DNA from: Elusimicrobiota bacterium
GTDB lineage: Bacteria > CG03 > SLGR01 > PWQF01
NCBI GenBank assembly: GCA_003557485.1
Contig: PWOI01000165.1
Coordinates: forward strand, 1 to 22,346
DNA: 22,346 bases
Direction: 5' to 3'
This document shows positions 1 to 10,900 of the stretch, one piece after another. Position numbers and translations under genes: made by a program. Within the stretch, counting starts at the first letter, position 1. Every line of letters begins with the position of its first letter. The notes under the pieces are model-generated. The model was not told where the DNA came from. It worked only from the letters and a program-made list of their open reading frames with translations, and ran no database searches.

Positions 1-1712
1 CAACATTTCTGCAGTTCCTCTGGCAGAATGACGGAGATCTTTTTTCTGAAGACTATGAAGAGATAACTGTAACTGAGGAACCTTTCGCCGAAACATTAAG
101 ATATTACAAAAGTTTTTTCGAAAAGGGTGCGGCTCCTCTTGAAGATCCCGGATATAATCTCTTATGGGCATTCAGGGAAGGCCATTATCCCATGCTGATT
201 TCAGGCCCCTGGATGATAGATCAGATAAGAGACCAGATTCCCGAAATAGAAGGCAAATGGAGCGTTGCTATGCTGCCAGGCAATAAGTCCAGGACTTCGT
301 TTGTCGGCGGAAGCCATCTTGTGATGTTTAAAGAATCTCTCCATAAAGAAGCAGCATGGAGATTTATAGAATTTATGAGCCGCGCGCAGAGTCAGCTGGA
401 ATGGTTTGAAATTTCCGGCGGCCTTCCCGCAAATGTAAACTCATGGGAAACAGGATATTTTGACGATATGCCCAAGATTAATGTCTTCGGCCAGCAGATG
501 TATGACACAAAAAGCCCCCCGAATTTTCCCGAGTGGGAAGAAATGGCGGATCTGCTCAACAGGCGCCTTGAAGAAGTAATGAGAGGCGAGAAAACCGTTG
601 CTGCCGTTCAGGCGGATTTAGAACGCGACTTTCAGAGAGTTCTTGCCCGGAGGGAAAAGGGAGAAGGGGCCAGCCTTCTTCTATGGATGCTGGCCCTAAG
701 CCTAGGCGGCATATTTCTCCTTTACTTTTATGTTAAAAAGGCGAAGCTGACCGGACAGAGCGTTACGCTTGCCAAACAGAAAAGGGAATCGGAATCCAGA
801 AACATTCCCGGAGGAATGATGGGCAAAGGCTGGAAAAGCATCTATATACCGATTTTCTTTATTCTTCCTTCAGTTCTGACTCTTGCTGTTTTTCTTTTCT
901 TCCCTATTTTCAGTTCTTTCTTCATAAGCCTCACGGACTGGAGTGTATATACTTTCTCCGATATAGGCCACCTGAATTTCGTAGGAATACAGAACTATAT
1001 TGAACTTTTCAATGACTCGGTATTCTGGCATGCCCTCCGCAATACGTTTTTGTTTTCAATTCTCGGCATACCGCTTAACATAATAATTTCGCTTCTGGTT
1101 GCGGTTATGATCGATAAAAAATTCATCAAGACCAAATCTATTTTCCGGGCCGGATACTTTATGCCGGTTGTGACAACCCTGGTGGCTGTAGCGGTCATAT
1201 GGGTCTGGCTCTACAACCCCGAGTACGGCCTTGTTAATTACACTTTGGGATTTTTAGGAATAGAACCACAGAACTGGCTTGCTAACCCGTACCTTGCTCT
1301 TCCCTCGCTGATAGTGATGAGCGTATGGAAGAATTTCGGTATAAATATGGTTATTATTCTTGCCGGGCTGCAGACAATACCCTCAACTCTTTACGAAGCT
1401 GCAAGCGTAGACGGCGCGGACGGCTGGCAGACATTCTGGAACATAACACTGCCCAGCCTTAAACCGACACTTTTTTTTGTTATGATAATGACAACTATCG
1501 GTTCTTTCCAGTTCTTTGCAGAGCCCTATATAATGACGGACGGGGGGCCTTTAAACAGGACTATTTCAATGGTTATGTATATGTATAACCAGGGGTTTCA
1601 GTTTTTCAGGTTCGGATACGGAAGCGCTATAGGATTTATCCTTTTTATATGCATACTTATGTTTACCGTAGTCCAGCTGATTTACAGGAAAAAGCTTGAG
1701 GAGGCGTGGTGA
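1..1712 (+). CDS. Carbohydrate ABC transporter: solute-binding domain fused to MalF-type permease (5' partial)
   Basis: The frame is open from base 3 to the TGA at 1710-1712, so the gene begins left of the window; the ATG at 192 lies inside the protein. Bases 3 to about 665 encode the C-terminal part of a family 1 sugar-binding protein (LISGPWMID, FVGGSHLVMF, the AAWRFIEFMS helix, SGGLPAN). Then comes one hydrophobic helix (about 669-735) ending in KKAK, a polar linker of about 35 residues, and a full MalF-type permease (about 841-1712). The permease has several membrane spans and the cytoplasmic EAA loop, EAASVDGADG...LPSLKP, near 1396-1470, which docks the ATPase. Positive residues after the extra helix put the linker in the cytoplasm, which suits a cytoplasmic start for the permease and an outside binding domain. 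The substrate is probably a sugar or oligosaccharide but cannot be named. The next gene overlaps its stop codon. Confidence 0.9.
   Translation, partial: TFLQFLWQNDGDLFSEDYEEITVTEEPFAETLRYYKSFFEKGAAPLEDPGYNLLWAFREGHYPMLISGPWMIDQIRDQIPEIEGKWSVAMLPGNKSRTSFVGGSHLVMFKESLHKEAAWRFIEFMSRAQSQLEWFEISGGLPANVNSWETGYFDDMPKINVFGQQMYDTKSPPNFPEWEEMADLLNRRLEEVMRGEKTVAAVQADLERDFQRVLARREKGEGASLLLWMLALSLGGIFLLYFYVKKAKLTGQSVTLAKQKRESESRNIPGGMMGKGWKSIYIPIFFILPSVLTLAVFLFFPIFSSFFISLTDWSVYTFSDIGHLNFVGIQNYIELFNDSVFWHALRNTFLFSILGIPLNIIISLLVAVMIDKKFIKTKSIFRAGYFMPVVTTLVAVAVIWVWLYNPEYGLVNYTLGFLGIEPQNWLANPYLALPSLIVMSVWKNFGINMVIILAGLQTIPSTLYEAASVDGADGWQTFWNITLPSLKPTLFFVMIMTTIGSFQFFAEPYIMTDGGPLNRTISMVMYMYNQGFQFFRFGYGSAIGFILFICILMFTVVQLIYRKKLEEAW
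1698..1704 (+). promoter_or_regulatory. Ribosome binding site of the MalG-type permease gene
   Basis: GAGGAGG lies inside the last codons of the fused transporter gene. It is 4 bases before the GTG at 1709 and only 1 base before the GTG at 1706, which favours 1709 as the start. The gene therefore depends on ribosomes finishing the upstream frame. Confidence 0.6.
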
Positions 1713-2557
1713 ACAATAAACCCAAAGATTATTTAATGGAATACAGGCTCAAGAAGTGTATTGTATATACGCTTCTTATAGTCGGCCTTATTATTACACT
1801 GGCTCCTTTTTTCTGGATGCTTTCCACATCGCTTAAAACAAGGGCCGGCATTTTCACAATGCCTCCGCAGTGGATACCTGACGAACCCACATTGATGCAT
1901 TACGGGAGATTGTTTGATGAAGTGGATTTCCTGCGGAGTTTTCTAAACAGCACAATTGTCGCCATATCCGTAACGGTACTGGGCCTGTTTTTTAATTCGC
2001 TGGCAGGGTATGCATTTGCCAAATACCGGTTTCCCGGCAGAGACAGAATATTTGCAATTCTCATTCTTTCCCTTATGGTTCCGGGGCAGGTTACAATGAT
2101 GCCTGTCTTCCTGATACTCCGGTCGGTGGGGCTTATCAATACTTATCTCGGACTGATTATAACCGGGACCATATCCGTATTCGGAATTTTCCTTGTCAGG
2201 CAATTTGTGCAGACAATTCCCAACGACCTTATAGAGGCAGCCAGGATCGACGGCTGCAGTGAATTCGGAATATACCTTAAAGTAATTTTACCTCTCTGTA
2301 AGCCGGTCCTTGCCACACTCGGAATTTTTACTTTTATGGCATCCTGGAATGAGTTTTTGTGGCCGTTGATTGTTATGGTACGCGAAGAAATGTATACTCT
2401 TCCGGTGGCGCTTGCCGCGCTGGAGGGGCAGTACGCCACGGATTACGGACTTGTAATGGCTGGCGCAGTTGTGGTTGTAATACCAGTAATAATTGTTTTC
2501 CTGCTTGCCCAGAAGTATATAATAGAGGGAATAAGCACAACCGGGCTTAAAGGGTAA
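1709..2557 (+). CDS. Carbohydrate ABC transporter permease, MalG family
   Basis: This is the second membrane subunit of the sugar importer, pairing with the MalF-type half encoded just upstream. The product is about 282 residues, the usual MalG length. It has an N-terminal membrane span, a periplasmic stretch, and a cluster of spans ending in a hydrophobic C-terminal helix. The EAA loop reads EAARIDGCSEFGIY with LPLCKP after it (about 2233-2310). GTG at 1709 is chosen because of its spacing from the GAGGAGG site; GTG at 1706 is in the same frame, and ATG at 1736 is a third option without a visible ribosome site. The start overlaps the previous stop, a sign of translational coupling and equal dosage of the two permeases. 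The family is certain, the sugar unknown. Confidence 0.93.
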   Translation: MNNKPKDYLMEYRLKKCIVYTLLIVGLIITLAPFFWMLSTSLKTRAGIFTMPPQWIPDEPTLMHYGRLFDEVDFLRSFLNSTIVAISVTVLGLFFNSLAGYAFAKYRFPGRDRIFAILILSLMVPGQVTMMPVFLILRSVGLINTYLGLIITGTISVFGIFLVRQFVQTIPNDLIEAARIDGCSEFGIYLKVILPLCKPVLATLGIFTFMASWNEFLWPLIVMVREEMYTLPVALAALEGQYATDYGLVMAGAVVVVIPVIIVFLLAQKYIIEGISTTGLKG

Positions 2558-2589
2558 TTTAAAGGTAATATTGAGAGGAGATCTATAAA

Positions 2590-3693
2590 ATGGCAGACGT
2601 AGTTTTTGAAAATGTCTCAAAGATATATAACGGCGGGGTAATAGGATGCAAGGACATAAATCTTGAAATAAGAGACAAAGAATTTTGCATTCTCGTGGGC
2701 CCCTCCGGATGCGGAAAATCCACAACTCTCAGAACAATTGCAGGCCTTGAAGAAATTACCGAAGGAAACCTGAAGGTGGACAACGAGATAGTTAATAACA
2801 TACCCCCGAAAGACCGGGATATAGCTATGGTCTTTCAAAACTATGCGCTATACCCGCATATGAAAGTTGCCGACAATATGGCTTTCGGACTTAAACTTCG
2901 TAAATACCCGAAGGAAGAAATAAATAAGAGAGTCGATGAAGCTGCCCGCATACTCGGAATAACAAAACTTTTAGACAGAAGGCCGAAGCAGCTCTCCGGA
3001 GGGCAGAGACAGAGAGTTGCGCTTGGACGCGCCATAGTACGCAAACCAAAGGTCTTTCTCTTTGATGAACCGCTCTCAAATCTGGATGCAAAATTGAGGG
3101 TTCAGATGAGAGTAGAGATAAAAAAGCTTTCATCAAAACTCCAGACCACAATGATTTACGTTACTCACGACCAGGTAGAAGCGATGACAATGGGGGACCG
3201 GATTGTGGTTATGAAAGACGGATTCATACAGCAGGTCGATGATCCTATAAAGCTATATAACGAGCCGAAAAACAAATTCGTAGCCGGATTTATTGGTTCG
3301 CCTTCGATGAATTTTATTGATGCTGAAATCACCTCGGAATCGGAAAAATATCAGATCAAGGGAGACAGTTTCAATATATCACTGAATAAAAAAGCATTTG
3401 ATTTCCTGCAAAAATATAACGGCAAAAATATTATTATCGGTATAAGGCCTGAAGATATAATAGACAGGGTATATGCCAAGGTCTCCACATCCAAGAATGT
3501 GGTCAGGGCGGAAGTCATTACAGAAGAGCCGATGGGAAGTGAGAACTACATACACGCCAATATAGGCAGCAACAAGATAATAATGAAGACAAAGGGCTCA
3601 AACAGGGTTTCGATGGGCGATGAGCTCGAACTTATATTTAAACCGGAACAGCTTCACTTCTTTGATGTAAAAACTGAAGAACGGATAACCTGA
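2590..3693 (+). CDS. Sugar ABC transporter ATP-binding protein, MalK/UgpC/MsmK family
   Basis: This cytoplasmic ATPase energises the importer encoded upstream. All motifs are intact: Walker A GPSGCGKST (residues 37-45), Q-loop Gln83, signature LSGGQ (135-139), Walker B VFLFDE (155-160) and switch His193. After about residue 240 comes the regulatory/TOBE extension typical of MalK-like subunits (367 residues in all), including IGIRPEDI. An AGGAG ribosome site at 2576-2580 is 9 bases before the ATG. It lies 32 bases after the MalG-type gene, in the same operon. MalK-like ATPases can serve several sugar importers, so it may not be dedicated to this one. Its stop is 4 bases from the end of the convergent PilZ gene, with no terminator between. 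Confidence 0.95.
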   Translation: MADVVFENVSKIYNGGVIGCKDINLEIRDKEFCILVGPSGCGKSTTLRTIAGLEEITEGNLKVDNEIVNNIPPKDRDIAMVFQNYALYPHMKVADNMAFGLKLRKYPKEEINKRVDEAARILGITKLLDRRPKQLSGGQRQRVALGRAIVRKPKVFLFDEPLSNLDAKLRVQMRVEIKKLSSKLQTTMIYVTHDQVEAMTMGDRIVVMKDGFIQQVDDPIKLYNEPKNKFVAGFIGSPSMNFIDAEITSESEKYQIKGDSFNISLNKKAFDFLQKYNGKNIIIGIRPEDIIDRVYAKVSTSKNVVRAEVITEEPMGSENYIHANIGSNKIIMKTKGSNRVSMGDELELIFKPEQLHFFDVKTEERIT

Positions 3694-3697
3694 GGAT

Positions 3698-3994
3698 TTA
3701 TTTTACTGAATCTACCGGGATTTCCCTGGTAAATTTAACAGCGTTATGCCAGACGCTGTCATAAAGGTGTTCTACCCGCGCAATTTCTCCCTTTATATTT
3801 TTCATTATGGGGGATTTTCCGTCGGTGATATTAAGTTTTACGGTATCCCTGTCCCTGAATGGGCGTCTGGTTAATATAGCTATACCCCCCGGGCTGATAT
3901 TTCTTGCCTCGCCGCAGGCAAGATAATTGTTTTCATTATCAAAAACTTCGGCTGTGCAGCGTGTCTCTTTTCTTTGGTGTGCTCTTCTTTCCAT
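3698..3994 (-). CDS. Small PilZ-domain protein (probable c-di-GMP binding)
   Basis: The product is 98 residues, essentially one PilZ domain. The two family motifs are present: RxxxR as RAHQR (residues 4-8) and (D/N)xSxxG as NISPGG (32-37), followed by a beta-rich body. PilZ domains with both motifs generally bind cyclic di-GMP and pass the signal to motility, polysaccharide or transcription targets; the target here is unknown. There is no signal peptide or membrane segment, so it should be cytoplasmic. The gene stands alone on the minus strand, convergent with the sugar ATPase gene and divergent from a second protein whose C-terminus also looks PilZ-like. Its ribosome site is weak (GGGGGT upstream of the ATG). 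Confidence 0.82.
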   Translation of the reverse strand: MERRAHQRKETRCTAEVFDNENNYLACGEARNISPGGIAILTRRPFRDRDTVKLNITDGKSPIMKNIKGEIARVEHLYDSVWHNAVKFTREIPVDSVK

Positions 3995-4037
3995 TTTTTA
4001 TACCCCCGTATATTTACTGTCGTCATCACTGACTACA

Positions 4038-4066
4038 CAGGTATCAGATTATTTCTGTTTTGTCAA
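4038..4066 (-). promoter_or_regulatory. Possible promoter of the PilZ gene
   Basis: On the minus strand there is an exact TTGACA (-35; 4061-4066) and, 17 bases on, TACCTG preceded by TGA, which resembles an extended -10. The -10 hexamer matches the consensus poorly, so only the -35 box is convincing. Confidence 0.3.
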
Positions 4067-4102
4067 CTATTTTAAGAGCTCTCTTGCATCCTGAAAATTA
4101 AT

Positions 4103-4131
4103 TTGACAATTATAATTCATCTATGTAAAAT
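4103..4131 (+). promoter_or_regulatory. Sigma70-type promoter for the receiver/PilZ-like gene and pyrG
   Basis: TTGACA (4103-4108), a spacer of 17 bases and TAAAAT (4126-4131) give a near-consensus promoter. Transcription should begin near 4138, leaving a leader of about 28 bases before the ATG at 4166. The TTG that could formally extend the downstream frame to 4103 is the first codon-sized piece of this -35 box, so the longer reading of that gene is very unlikely. Confidence 0.75.
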
Positions 4132-4165
4132 CGTGTCAAATGTTAAAGAGCAGCGAAGGCCAAGA

Positions 4166-6566
<2,401 letters not shown>

Positions 6567-6569
6567 TAT

Positions 6570-6595
6570 CCCGGAAAGAACTATGTTTTTCCGGG
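6570..6595 (+). terminator. Inverted repeat after pyrG, possible weak terminator
   Basis: CCCGGAAA (6570-6577) and TTTCCGGG (6588-6595) form a perfect 8-bp stem with a 10-base loop, starting 4 bases after the pyrG stop. No T-run follows on either strand, so it is not a standard intrinsic terminator. It could protect the 3' end of the mRNA or need a factor. Confidence 0.4.
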
Positions 6596-6660
6596 CCATA
6601 ATCAAATGTCGGAAAAACTCTTTAGATGCTTGAGAATTAATACCGTAATGTAATAAGACT

Positions 6661-6666
6661 GGAGGT
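6661..6666 (+). promoter_or_regulatory. Strong ribosome binding site of the glutamate dehydrogenase gene
   Basis: GGAGGT, 6 bases before the ATG at 6673, is the best ribosome site in the window. It suggests strong translation of the dehydrogenase. No convincing promoter was found in the 106 bases after pyrG. Confidence 0.7.
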
Positions 6667-6672
6667 TAATAT

Positions 6673-7959
6673 ATGTCTGACAATCGTTACAACCCTTATG
6701 AAACAGCACAGGCGCAGTTTGACGTGATAGCCGGTATGCTTGAACTGGAAAGCGGTATCAGGGAGCTTCTCCGGAGGCCATTGAGAGAATATCATTTTAC
6801 TATTCCTGTACGTATGGATAACGGAGAAGTTAAAGTTTTTCAGGGATTCCGCGTGCAGCATAACGACGCCCGCGGCCCGGCCAAGGGAGGAATAAGATTT
6901 CATCCCGAGGAAACCGCTGATACGGTAAGGGCCCTGGCAATGTGGATGACATGGAAATGTTCCGTAGTTGATATTCCTCTTGGCGGAGGCAAAGGCGGAG
7001 TCATATGCGATCCGCGCAGCCTAACAGACCGCGAACAGGAACGGCTTTGCAGGGGGTGGATAAGGCAGATTTCTAAAGACATAGGCCCTAACAGGGATGT
7101 CCCCGCGCCCGATGTTATGACAAGCGCCAAACATATGCTCTGGATGCTTGATGAATTTGAAACAATAAACGGTGAGAGATTGCCCGGAGTTATAACCGGC
7201 AAGCCGGTTGGAATGGGAGGGTCCCTGGGCAGAAAAGAGGCTACGGGATTCGGAGTCATCTACACCTTAAGAGAAGCATTGAAAGAGCTTAATCTCAAAC
7301 CGGAAAATATGACCGCGAGTATACAGGGTTTCGGCAATGTTGCCCAGCATGCCGTCCAGCTTTTCAGAGAACTCGGCGGAACTGTAAGCGCTATATCCTG
7401 CTGGGACCATAAAGATTGTAACTCTTGCACTTACGTTAAAAAAGACGGCATAAACCCTAAAGAACTCTGTGAAATAACCGACCCTTACGGCGGTATAGAT
7501 AAAGAGAAAGCAGCTGACATGAATTATCAGGTTCTTCCGGGAGATGAGTGGATCAATCAGGATGTTGATATACTTATTCCGGCCGCTCTTGAAAACCAGA
7601 TAACCGCCTCAAATATGCAAAATATAAGCAAAAGGGTAAAAGTTATAGCCGAAGGAGCCAATGGCCCCACAACTCCTGCAGCGGACAAGATAATAAGTGA
7701 AAAAGGAATATTTGTTATTCCCGATTTTCTTGCAAATGCAGGAGGTGTCACCTGCAGCTACTTTGAGCAGGTCCAGTCAAACATGAATTATTTCTGGGAG
7801 AAGGAAGAGGTTCTTGAAAAGCTTGACACAAAAATGACATCCGCCTACAAGGCGGTAAGCGGGCTTGACAGGAAGAGAAAGCTCTACATGAGGGATGCAG
7901 CTTACGTGATAGCGATAAACAGGGTTGCAGAAGCTGTAAGTGCCCGCGGCTGGGCTTAA
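6673..7959 (+). CDS. gdhA: Glutamate dehydrogenase (Glu/Leu/Phe/Val dehydrogenase family)
   Basis: Interconverts glutamate and 2-oxoglutarate plus ammonia, joining carbon and nitrogen metabolism. At 428 residues it matches the hexameric bacterial and archaeal type. The substrate domain has the GPAKGGIRFHP motif (Lys71), MTWK (Lys95), the catalytic Lys107 in PLGGGKGG and the catalytic Asp147 in VPAPDV. The nucleotide domain has the glycine-rich turn GFGNVA, and later PAALENQI and EGANGPTTP. Leu, Phe or Val dehydrogenase is a less likely reading because these are usually shorter and the motifs here are of the glutamate type. NAD or NADP preference cannot be read safely. The gene ends 7 bases before a large modular protein gene, probably in the same transcript. 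A local cluster of three Cys (CWDHKDCNSC) sits in the nucleotide domain. Confidence 0.95.
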   Translation: MSDNRYNPYETAQAQFDVIAGMLELESGIRELLRRPLREYHFTIPVRMDNGEVKVFQGFRVQHNDARGPAKGGIRFHPEETADTVRALAMWMTWKCSVVDIPLGGGKGGVICDPRSLTDREQERLCRGWIRQISKDIGPNRDVPAPDVMTSAKHMLWMLDEFETINGERLPGVITGKPVGMGGSLGRKEATGFGVIYTLREALKELNLKPENMTASIQGFGNVAQHAVQLFRELGGTVSAISCWDHKDCNSCTYVKKDGINPKELCEITDPYGGIDKEKAADMNYQVLPGDEWINQDVDILIPAALENQITASNMQNISKRVKVIAEGANGPTTPAADKIISEKGIFVIPDFLANAGGVTCSYFEQVQSNMNYFWEKEEVLEKLDTKMTSAYKAVSGLDRKRKLYMRDAAYVIAINRVAEAVSARGWA

Positions 7960-7966
7960 AATCACT

Positions 7967-10900
7967 ATGAATGAAAAACCTGCCGGCAAGGAATATGTTC
8001 TTGACGTGCTCAAAGAAAGGGCTAAGGAACTTAACTGCCTTTATCTCGTTGAGGAGCTTCTAAGCCGCCGCAAACTTTCCCTTTCAGAAATTTTCGGCAG
8101 GATAGTCAATATTATCCCTTCGGGTTTGCGTTTTCCTGACGTCTGCAAGGCAAGACTTGTATATGAAAAAAACAGTTACCAGACCACGGGATTCCGCAGT
8201 TCGTCCTGGATGTTCAGCTCCGACATAAAGATTGAAGAAAAAGCCGTAGGTAAAGTTGAAGTCTGTTATTTAAGCAATGTGCCCCGTACTGAAGAGGGGG
8301 TTTTCCTTGAACGGGAACAGAAACTCATAAAAACAATTGCCGGCCGAATTGGCCAGACGGTTCTTCACCGCAAGATGGACCAGATACTTAAGGAATGGGA
8401 TTCTGCCAAGAAGGAGCTTTCCGAAACCGAGGACACCAGCAGGGAATGGAAAATTATTGTTGACCTCTTAAACAGAACGGACCAGGGAATGCTGCTGCAC
8501 ATATGCAGGAAAATGATAAATTACCTTTTCTGGAGCGGCGTGGAGGAGGCTGCGGGAGTATTGCATAAAATCGGCTCAAAATCCATAGAATCTTTTGAGA
8601 GCGGGGAGGTTAACGCTCCAAGCCTGCGTAAACCACTTGAAGATATTGTAATTATAAGTGAAAAAACTTTTAAAATCGCATCAAAACATTTAAGCGACAG
8701 CGAAATAGTATTAAGAGTTAAAAAATGGATACAGGAAGAAAAATATAATTTTCTCATAAGGACTGTAGACCGGGTAGATGCGTCTCTTTCTGAAATAATA
8801 GATGCTCTTTCCCGCTACAGGAATATTTTTGAAAATCAGTCCATTTCTTATTCACCTACTGAAAGGTGGCTTAAAGTTGCCCTTATACACAGGTTTCTGT
8901 CCAACGACCTCGACTTCATAAACATTGCAAAACAGTATATAGAGGTTCAGGATTTCTGCAGAATTGCAGACAAGATGATATATCCTCCCGGAAGCAAGGG
9001 AAAGCTTGGAGGGAAAAGCACCGGGCTTTTTTTCGGCCAGCAAATACTTGATAAAACCGCAGCCCAGTTTCCCATACTCAAATCGGTAAAAACCCCTAAA
9101 ACCTGGTATATAACCGCAGACGAAATGACGGAGTTCCTGCACCACAACAACCTGGAAGAACTCAAAGAGCAGAAATATAAGGAACTCTACGAAATACGCA
9201 TCGACTATCCCAACATAATACAGCTTATGAAGAACGCCAGCTTCACTCCGGGAATAATAAAGAGCCTAGCGCTTGCACTTGACGATTTCGGGGAACGCCC
9301 GCTTATAGTCCGCAGTTCCAGTCTTCTTGAGGACAGGATGGGAGCGGCGTTTTCCGGAAAATATAAAAGTCTCTTTCTATCCAACCAGGGTTCCAAGCAG
9401 CAGCGCCTGGAAGCGCTGACAGACGCTATAATTGAAGTATACTCCTCTAAATTCTGTCCTGATTCAATTCAGTACAGGTCCGAACGGGGGCTCCTGGATT
9501 TTCCCGAAGAGATGGGGATAATGATTCAGGAAGTTGTAGGCACGCAAATAGGAGATTATTATATGCCGCTTTATGCCGGAATTGCTTTTAGCAGCAATGA
9601 ATTCCGGTGGTCTCCCCGCATCAGGCGCGAGGACGGGCTGCTTCGTATAGTGCCGGGGCTCGGAACACGGGCAGTGGACCGTTTAAGCGACGACTTTCCG
9701 GTTCTTATTTCTCCGGGCCAGCCTGAACTCAGGACAAATACTGTTCCGGAAGAAATTAAACACTATTCCCCGGGAAAAATAGACCTGATAAACCTTAAAA
9801 CAAACTCCTTTGAAACGGTAGATGTCCGTGCTTTTATCAGGAAGCACGGCGATGAGATCCCGGAAATACATAACCTGGTTTCAATATACCGCGACAATCA
9901 GATTTTAAAACCTTCAAAATTAAACATAGACTTCGAAAATGACGACCTTGTGGTGACATTTGACGGGTTGATCTCAAAAACTCCCCTTGTAAAACTGGTA
10001 AGCCGTATCCTTAAAACGCTGCAGGAAAAAATGGGAACCCCTATAGATATCGAATTCGCTTCGGACGGAAAAGATTTTTATCTTCTGCAATGCCGCGCCC
10101 AGAGCTCCGGAGCTGCAAGTTCTGCCGCCCCTATACCTAAAGATATTACGGATTCCGATATGCTTTTTACTGCAAAGAAATATATTTCAAACGGCAGAAT
10201 CGACAACATATCTCACATAGTTTACGTTGATCCGGACGCTTACAACAAAATAAGCAGGAAAGAGGAATATGTAAATACAGGAAAAATAGTAGGCCTTCTG
10301 AATTCCATACTTCCAAAAAGGCAGTTTATACTTATGGGGCCGGGGCGGTGGGGCAGCAGGGGCGATATAAGGCTGGGAGTCCCGGTAAGCTATTCCGACA
10401 TAAACAATACGGCCGCGCTTATTGAAATAGCAAGAAAAAAATCCGGCTATGTCCCGGAGCTTTCGTTCGGAACTCATTTCTTTCAGGATCTTGTTGAAGC
10501 TGATATAAGGTATCTTCCTCTTTATCCTGATGAAAAGGATATTGTCTTTAACGAGATGTTTTTTAGCGGCAGGGAGAATATCCTTGAGAAAGTTTTACCC
10601 GATTACGCCAGCTACTCGGATATAGTAAAAGTCATAGATGTTCCTAAAACATCCCGGGGCAAAATACTTAAAATCCTGATGAATGCCGACCTTAGCGAGG
10701 CAGTCGGATTTCTGGGTTCACCCTCAGCCGCTGTACCCGGCAGGCAGGAACCCGAAGACTACGGAGAGCCTAAAATAAAGGATGAATTCTGGCGCTGGCG
10801 TTATCATATGGCAAAATGCATAGCATCCCGCATTGATCCGAAGCGGTTTGGAGTACAGGGCTTTTATGTCTTCGGAAGCACCAACAACACAACTGCAGGG

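Noticed and set aside
192-194. ATG at 192 as the start of the transporter gene
   Set aside because: The same frame stays open to the left edge and encodes binding-protein sequence, so this Met is internal.
4074-4085. AAGAG-CT-CTCTT inverted repeat upstream of the promoter at 4103 as an operator
   Set aside because: Short, single copy and not centred on a promoter element; expected by chance in A+T-rich DNA.
6630-6658. Promoter TTGAGA with TAATAA before gdhA
   Set aside because: The spacing is poor (15 bases to TAATAA) and transcription would begin inside the ribosome site.
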